Origin: JAKLIX01 sp964605655
GTDB taxonomy: Bacteria; Bacteroidota; Bacteroidia; Bacteroidales; CAIXZF01
Reading direction: 5' to 3'
Assembly (NCBI GenBank): GCA_964605655.1
Contig: CAZSDK010000009.1
Coordinates: forward strand, 1 to 64,000
DNA: 64,000 nucleotides
In this document: piece after piece, positions 27,801 to 36,800 of the stretch
Position numbering within the stretch: position 1 is the stretch's first letter
Layout of the letters: each line of letters begins with the position of its first letter
Notes under the pieces: generated by a model
Told to the model about the DNA's origin: nothing
The model's database searches: none
What the model saw: the letters and a program-made list of their open reading frames with translations, nothing else
Translations under genes and position numbers: made by a program

Positions 27801-30800
27801 TGTTCACGCAACCATTACCGTCAGTCACAACAACCGTATAAACTCCGTTATGATCGAGTGTAGAAACAGGGATCACAGGATTAGCATCGGTTGAGGTGAA
27901 GCCGTTAGGACCGGTCCAGGCAAAAGTGAAAGGACCAAATCCGTTGGCGGCAGCATGCAAATTGACAGAACCACCGATACACACTGGTGAGGTATTGGAA
28001 ACGATAACTTCTGGTAACGACCAGATGGTAACCGTAGCCGATCCGGTACCAGTATTGGTACAGTTGTTAGCGTCAGTGACACTTACAATGGTATAGGTGG
28101 TGGTTGCCAAGGGGCATACATTAACAAGAGTGCTGAAACCATTGCTTGAAGCAGTAAAGGTATTAGTACCATCGCTAAGGACAATGGTGAACGGTGCTTT
28201 GCCCGTCATATTCAACTGCAGGTCAGCGCAGCTTCCATAGCACACGGAGGAGTTACCTTGGATATGAGCGGTGGGCAGCGGATCAATCACGATAGGAATA
28301 CAACCGATCATGTTATTGCTACAACCGCTCTGAGGATTCACAGCCACAACACTGTAGTATCCCGGGGTGGTATGGTAACCGAAGCTGAGAGGTGAACCAG
28401 TTCCAACAACGGTCATTACGATAGAGTCAGCCTGGCAGCAGCATGCATTCAGAAGAAGGGTATACTGTACACCGATCTGTGAACCATTGAGCTTCAGCTC
28501 ACGTCCGTCGCCGCCTGCACAGTAATGTCCGCCACCGGTAACATAGAACCACAGAGGCTGAGGATTGATCACCACCGTGGCAGTACCGGTCATCCACCTG
28601 ATACAACCATAGATGCTAGTGGCTTTCACAACATAAGAACCACTCACGGGCTGAGGACCAAAGGTCACAGGTCCGCCGTTGCCCACAGCAATGGCCACAG
28701 GAGTTACATTATTGGGCTCGAGGAATAGTTCGTAGGCAACACCTACTTCTGATCCCAGCAGAGCAACCTCAACACCGGAACCGGCACAGGCAAACATTCC
28801 GTTGGGAGTCCATACGGTCTGAAGTGCAGGTTCGGGATGTACGATCACGTTAACACTACCTGAAGCCACGCAGTTATTTTCGAGACTGGATACAGTCACA
28901 TAATAAGTGCCGGTAGCATCAGGAGTAGCATCCATGATACTCGGGTCAGCACTGGTGGAGGTAAATCCGTTTGGTCCGGTCCATGCATAGCTCAGTCCTT
29001 CAGGATGAGAAGCAGTGACATGCAGATACAGATTCTCGTGCTCGCAGATCTCGCCGTCATCAACAGTCACATCGGCAATAACAGGCAGCTCAACAATGGT
29101 AGCAGTACCATTCACAAAATGATCAGGATAATTTTGACTGTTGATCAAAATCTCTCCATTGATCTTACTCAACTCACAAACACCTTGTTCAACAAGGTCA
29201 AAGTTGAGGTTATGTACAGTACCTCCGGCGTTATGAGCATCAAAAATGAGGTTCATGAATGGGAAGGTTCCATGGTTGGTATTGATTGTATTCGATACAT
29301 CGAAGTAAGAAATACGAATCCAGTTAAATGCAGCGAACACTGACAGCTGGCTTGATAACAAACTCGGATTCAGTCCGGTATAACCGGTATAGCTGAAGTC
29401 GGTGTTATCATAGTAAATGGTCAGTGAAATAGCATTGATGGAGTCAGCATTGGTAAACACAATGGGTACCTGGACGCTGTTTGAAGCACATTCTGTCACA
29501 TCCTGGAGGTAGACATAAGGAATAGGATCGATGTACAGGGTGGCTGCTGCAGAGTTCACCTGGTTACAAGGACCACTGATGCTGACACGATACAGGTACC
29601 TGGTCATGTCGTAAGTTGCATTTAACACATTCAGGGTACTCGTGTTAACTCCCTCATAGTAAGGACTGGCATCATCCACAGCCGTCCAGCTGCCACCGTT
29701 ATCTGAAGAAACATACCATTGGTATCCTGGGTTGTCACCAGTTGCAACAACATGGAAGGAAGCGCTTCCGCCTTCATCAATGAATGCATTGGCAGGATTG
29801 GTAACGACACTGATAGGAGCATAATAATTGATGGTTGCAGAACCGTTCATCTGCTGCTGGCAGTAGTACGGAGGATTCTGCGTGGTACCAACAACGGTAT
29901 ACACACCAGGAGCCCAGTTAGAACTTTCCCATGTTGGTGATAAAGCATTTGCACGAGTTCTGGTAAGTCCTGTCGGCTGGCCATTATAATACAGCTCATA
30001 AACGACTCCCATATCGGCCAAATTCAGCTTGATCATAATATGAGTACCCGGACAGGCGGTTATACTCTGCACGAAGTTATTTCCGATACCGACGAGACGC
30101 CTGAACGGCAATGCCAGAACATTTACTGTAGCAGAACCGGCCATGGTCATCTGGCAACCGGTCACATCATTGGTGGCAATCACCGTATAAGTTCCGGCAG
30201 CAGTAACGTCGTCAAAGGAGAAAGGACCACTGACACCCGGATGGGTAATACCCGTGGGTGAGTTGTTCCTGTATAATTCATAGGTGATTCCGTAGTTGGA
30301 GTTGTCCATGCTGATCGCCACACCAGTACCACCGGCGCAGTAGCTGCCGCCACCAGTCACGTTGTAAACGGTAGGCAGAGCATCCTGGACAACGGTCACT
30401 GAACCATTCATGATCTGGCTGCAACCGGTGCTGCTATTGGTAGCAACAACCGTGTAAACTCCGGTAGCAGTCTGAGGACCAAAGCTTATGGGAGCCCCAA
30501 TAGCAGGCAGAGCCTGGCTGGTGAAGGCACCGTTCAGTACCAGGTGATAGGTGATCCCTGATCCGAGAGGAGCAGATCCACTCAGGCTGATAGTAGGACC
30601 AACAGGTGAAGGATAGTTGCAATAGTGGCCGTTATTGGTAATGGTCACGTCGAATATTTCCGGCAGCGGGTTCACCACGATCTCAATCTCAGCGGAAGCT
30701 GAACATCCGATACCGTCGGTATAGGTATATAATACGGTGTGGGTACCGATTCCGGCAATGGATGCGTCAAAACTATTGCCAACCACTCCGTCGCCGCTGT

Positions 30801-33800
30801 AAACGCCACCCAAGGGTAGGCCACCAGTGAGTACGAAGGGAGCAGTGTTCAGACAAACCGGCTCAATAGGTGCCAAGGTAACCTCAGGAGCAGGATGAAC
30901 AACGACAGGTACATCAATTGAATAGGTACAACCAAACTCATTCAGGTAAGTGTAAGTAACATTGTAGTTACCTGCTGCATCAGGCGTGAAGATGGCAGTG
31001 CCGTCACCATTGTCGGTAATTCCGGTTCCCGTGAAGGTGCCATTGGCATCGGTCGGGGTTCCGATGATGGTGATGGGCTGGTCAAACTGGCAGAATTCTG
31101 TCGGGACCATCCAAACATCAAGGTCGGTAGCCGGGTTCACTGTTACAAGTACATGGCTGATAGCAGCACCGCAGGGGCTGGTTACCCTTAACTCATACAG
31201 CGTGGTAACGGTCGGACAAACCTGAACATCAGGATTCACCTGTACGCCCGTAATCGGTGTGCTGGGATTGTCACCGCCGTCGATAAACCACTGGTAAGAA
31301 GTACCGCCTGAACCAATAAGCGTGGTGCAGGATCCTTCACAAATAGTTACGTTGGGACCGGCATGAGCAACAGGTACATTCCCTGTAGTAACGGCAACGT
31401 TTGCAGTTCCATAACATCCGTAGAAGTCATACACAGTAACTGTGTATACAGTAGTGTTATTGTCCGGAGGAATCACTGTGGGATTCTGCGTCGGTGAAAG
31501 AGCAGGGTTCCAGGTGAAGCTGAACGGAGCAAATCCACCGGATTGAATGTTTGCGAACAGGTTTGCTGCTGTACCATTGCAGATGTTGAAGGAAGTACCC
31601 AGGTTGACCACGATAGGATCGTTCACAACAACAGTATAGGTACCAGTTCCCGTACATCCACTCACATTGTCTGTGATCACGACCGTATAAACCGTGGTAG
31701 CAGTCGGATTAACCAAAGGATCCCTCAGCGTTGAGGTAAATCCTGCAGGCTCAGATGTCCATGAATAAGAATAATCACCTGATCCGATAGTAGGTACGTT
31801 CAGAGGAAGCGTCCAGCTGTTCGGGCCTTGTCCGGCAGGGCATATATTATGCGTAGGAATACCTGTGAACACCACATTGGGAGAAGGTATCACAAGGACG
31901 TCATAACTGGCAGATCCTTCACAACCATTATCATCGGTAACAACAACAGTATAGGTGGTATTCAGATTAGCACATACCTGAGGTGATGCAGCAGAGAAAG
32001 GAGGATCAACATTTACATCCGGATACCAGACATAACCAGTGGTATTGGTTCCATCACCCTGGGTCACTTCAGTGTTAAGGGTAATGCATGAGTTGGCACA
32101 AACCGGGTTGGGATCATTGGCAGTGATTTCTACTGAAGGAGGATTGTTCACCTCTACCCAGATAGAGTCATTGTCCATACAACCATTAAGATTGGATACC
32201 GTCACATAATAATATTTCGAATGGGTAGGATAAGTAAGAATGTCAGCATACATATTGCTGTCAAATTCCCACTCAGGCTCATACCAGTTGATATCCCAGG
32301 GACCGTCGAATAATTGAAGATTTTCAACACCCAGGAATACCAGGTTGGTTCCACCCAGACAGATCTCAGGGTTGGGAGTTCCTACATAGGGGAACTCTCC
32401 GGCCAGAAGAATGTTGATGTCCATGGTGGTGATATGGATGGTGTCAAGCATAAACCTCGAACATTTCGTAGGTTCGACATTAGAAATGGCTTCTACATAA
32501 TAGTCACCGTCAAGGGTTTGATTGACAGGGAACCAAAATGCACTTCCAAGAACATAATTAGGAACGTCGGACGGAACAAATTCGTTTCCGGTATAAGCAC
32601 CATCTTTCCACAGTCTGTAAGTAACGTTAGGTTCAGAACCACTGAGACCGACAGAAATACCACCGGTTCCTTCGCAATAAATTCCGTCATCATCGTTCAT
32701 GACAACAAAATAAGGACTCGGGTACTCATTGACTGTTGTGGTGAAGACGATGTCCTGAATGTCATTGTAACATCCGTTGGCATCTTCCACATCGAGGATA
32801 GCATATTCTGTTTCTCCCACTGGTGGAATCCAGGTTAACTCAAAAGGTGAAGCACTGACGTTCCAGGCCGGTTGGGCCACACCGTTAATGCTCCAGTTGA
32901 CCACCCAGGGACCGGGGCCTGAAAGCTCGAAGGTCTTGGTTACGCTGGTTCCTTCGCAAACAAATTCGTTGGGAAGATCGGCAGTAATCTCCGGCAATCC
33001 CCATACTTCTATAGTTCCAGTGGCTACGATTTCATCGCAACCGTTTTCGCCGGGTTCGGCATCATAATAATAAGATATGGTATGCACACCCACACCGGCA
33101 GCAAGAGGATCAAAAATTCCGGCACTAACTCCGGGTCCGCTATAGACACCACCCGGAGGCAGACCTCCGGTGAGTTCAAAAGATCCGCTGTTAATACATA
33201 CGGAATCGTTCAGATCCAGGGTAACAACAGGTAATGGCAACACATAAATGCTATCAACCCTGAAATCATAACATCCATATTGACTGATAAATTCATAGGT
33301 AATAGCATGTGTCCCGACACCGGCAACATCCGGGTAGAAAATACCATTATCCACTCCATCTCCACTGTAGGTCCCGTTGAGAGGCAATCCACCGGTAAGT
33401 ACGTAGGCAGGAGCATCCACACATTGAACGTCGTCAGGAATATTGAACACCATGTTGGGTCTCGGATAAACGATCATAGGCTGGGTGGCGCTATTCGGGC
33501 ATCCGTTGACCGGGCTGGTATAAGTATAAGTAATGATATGGGTACCGGCTCCGGCTACATCAGGATAGAAGACGCCATCCACCACGCCGTTTCCGCTGTA
33601 CACGCCGCCGGCAGGATTGCCTCCGGTCAGAGTAACAGGATCAGCATACACACAATGTCCGGCAGGGCTGAAAGGAGCCAGGGAAACAACAGGACGTTGT
33701 TTCACACCAATGATAACAAAGTCGCTTCCTACACCGCAGTCGGAATAGATCACACAGGTGTACTTGGTGTTGTTAACCGTCGGGTGAGCATTGATGGACA

Positions 33801-36800
33801 TAGCCGTAGAACCGTTGACAGAAGGATCACTGGCAACAGGATATACAGACCACTGGTAGGACCAGCCGCCTGTGGCAGTCAGAAGGATGCCATCGCCTGT
33901 ACAAACACTTCCGCCATTGGGATGAATATCCACATTGGGATAACCGGAGTGGGTGGTAATGGTGACATTGTCGATGTCGATGAAACCCAGGGCATCGGTA
34001 ACGGTCACCGTATAAGTAGTGGTGTTGTTCGGAGTAGCCACCGGGTTAGAGATGGTCGGGTTGCTGAGGGTGCTCACCGGGCTCCACTCATATACGTAAG
34101 GAGGAACACCACCCTGGGTGAAAGCCCAGATCTGGGTCCTGGCAGTGTCACAAACATCGGCATCATAGTCGGCATTCACGACCAGTTCCGGATAGTGGAA
34201 CACAGTAGCGGTAGCATAGGTGGTATCAGCGACAGGATATTTGCTGTCCCATACCTTGGCGGTGTAAGTGGTGGTGACCGGAGGAGCTGCGATGGGTTTC
34301 AGGCAGTTCTGGGGAGTACAACCGGATCCGCAGAGCAGGTCATTGCAACTCAGGTTCAGGTTGGGAGTCCATGATACATTATAAGGAGGTTGTCCGCCTT
34401 TCACCTTCAGGTTCAGGGTATCACCAACGGTTCCTTCAATGTTGATATCAGGGCAGGAAGCAAACAATATAGTGCTTTCATATACTCTGACATTGTCAAA
34501 TGCGACCCCTTCAAAGTTCACATATTCATCACCAATAAACAAAACTCCAAGTTTTACGGAAGGCTGGCCGGCGAGACCGGAAAGGGCATGAATAGCGTTC
34601 ACATAATCATTGCCGGCTGACTGACCGCCCCAAACGGGAAGACCATTGGTGGCCGTGTCGTTGTACCAGTTGGTAGGCTGGTAGATATCACCGACCAGAT
34701 ACCAGGTGCTTCCATTGTCAATGCTGGACATGAGAAGGGCACCGTCCCAGTTGGCCTCGGTTTGATATTTCAGGTCGAGGGATACCAGAGGATTCAGCAG
34801 CTGGCTCAGATCGAAACAGGGACTTTCCACCCAGCAGAAGGAGTTGTTGGAATAATTGCCGGTGAGTTGGGTGACCCATGCATTGGGAGCTGACTTAGCC
34901 CCGTTGAGGAAGGTCTTGGCCGGGGTTCCCAGTACCCATTGGTTGTTAACACCGTTGGGATACCAGTATGCATTTCCAGCGTCAAATTCCTGGTAATACG
35001 GTCCCGGCAACAGCGTTACTTCAGGATCGGTGACCAGTATGGTGGGATAGTTCCTTACCTTGATGCCCGAGATCAGGTCATTGGTAGGAATGACATCACC
35101 AGCCAGTTCAACGGCGGCCTGGCAGACATACTCACCAAAAGTACCGGCGTCTAAGGGTGTGGTGAAGGTATAGGTCTTGGTCTCACCCGGGTTGATGGGC
35201 GTCGTCACGTTCTCCGTCACCCAGCTGGTACCATTGTAATATTTCAGGTTATAGTTGTTTTGTGCCTGAAGACCCAGGTTTTTGTACGTCACCGTCACAA
35301 GTTCGTTCGCGGTGAGGTTGCAATCGTCTTTGGGTCCCACCCAATTCAACATGGTAAGATCCTTGTCATAAGGTATGATGTTGACCAAATAATCCTCAGT
35401 CTCACCCCATGAATAGGTACCACAGGGCGATGTTGAAGAACTCTCTACCAGTACAAGCCTCATTCTTGTCTGTCCACCGACAGCAGTCAGAGGCACTGTA
35501 ATATTACCTGAGAACGTATATTGTGTGAGTGCTGAATTATAATAAGGCCCTCCAACCATTGCCAGTTCAGATGGAACATCAAAAGAGCCGTTCTGGTTCC
35601 AGTCGATATACACACCCAGAGTTGTTGTATAATACAGGGGGCCATCACCGCAACGGTTCCAGGTGACAGCCATCGGATAGGTGAAAGAACCAATGAGATT
35701 GGTAGGCGTCAGACCCGTGTAATCGGTATACATGTTACAATTACTAGCAGAGGTGTTATTCAGAGTGTTCAAGGTTACATTAACAATATCCTCATCTGTG
35801 TTGGATGTGGCAGAAGAATTACAGTACTGGAATGAACTACCGGTGGTGAATGACCAGGTAGGACAACCGACTGCGTATCCAAGGATGTTATGAGGGACCA
35901 CTTTCCAATACACTGTAGAATTGGCAGGGAATCCTATGCCTGAGATAGAGGTTGCTGTAGTGTTGGCATAGAAAGGAGGAGGGTTGGTGGTGCCAGCGTA
36001 AACATCATAATCGGTGGCCATACCGCCGTTGCCCCAGCTCAGGGTCGGGTTCCGGAGGGTTCCGGTGGCGCCGTCGGCAGGAGAGGGATTGATGGCACAG
36101 TTGGGCAAGGTCAGCAATTCAACACTGAAGTCATCGATGGTGAAATAATAGGGTACCCCATTATTATTCATCCGCAAACCAAAATAATAATCTCCGGTGG
36201 TAGTGGCAATGAAGCTGCTGTTCATGGGTAAATAAGAGGTATTCATTTGGTTATAGACCCCTGCGACAAAATTGGTCATACTGGCAGCTGTGGCAGCAGT
36301 ACCATAATACATTTCGAAGGCGTTCCATCCGCTATAACCGTCGGTGATATACCAGATACCGGCTAAATACGTCTGCCCGGCTTCCAGGTGTACCTGGCGG
36401 GTGAAGAACCAACCGTCGCTGCCGGAATATGGATAATAATAGTAAGATCCGAATTTACTTCCTGAATGAGGTATTTGATTGTAGGATCCGGTAGGGGCGA
36501 TGTAGGTCCTGGTCTTGGAACCAATACTGGTTGCAGTCCAACACGGAGGAAGTTCGTTGTTAACAGTTATCCCTTCAAATCCTTCATAATAAGGGGGGAT
36601 CGCCGGAACACACAAGGTAGTGGCATTGGCGACGGCACCGTTGGAATAAACCAGGCTGCCATTAACAGAATATGCTCTGTAATAATACATTGTGGCGGGA
36701 GTCAATCCTGAATGGGAGAATGAGGTGCCATTACCACTATATAATACAGTACCTCCACCCGAGATGGTGTTGCCCACTTCGTAGGTAGTACCTTCCACGG

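Noticed and set aside
33280..34374. 364-residue open frame on the plus strand inside the giant gene
   Set aside because: It mirrors repetitive Thr/Val/Gly codons of the giant protein and has no promoter, leader or domain pattern of its own.
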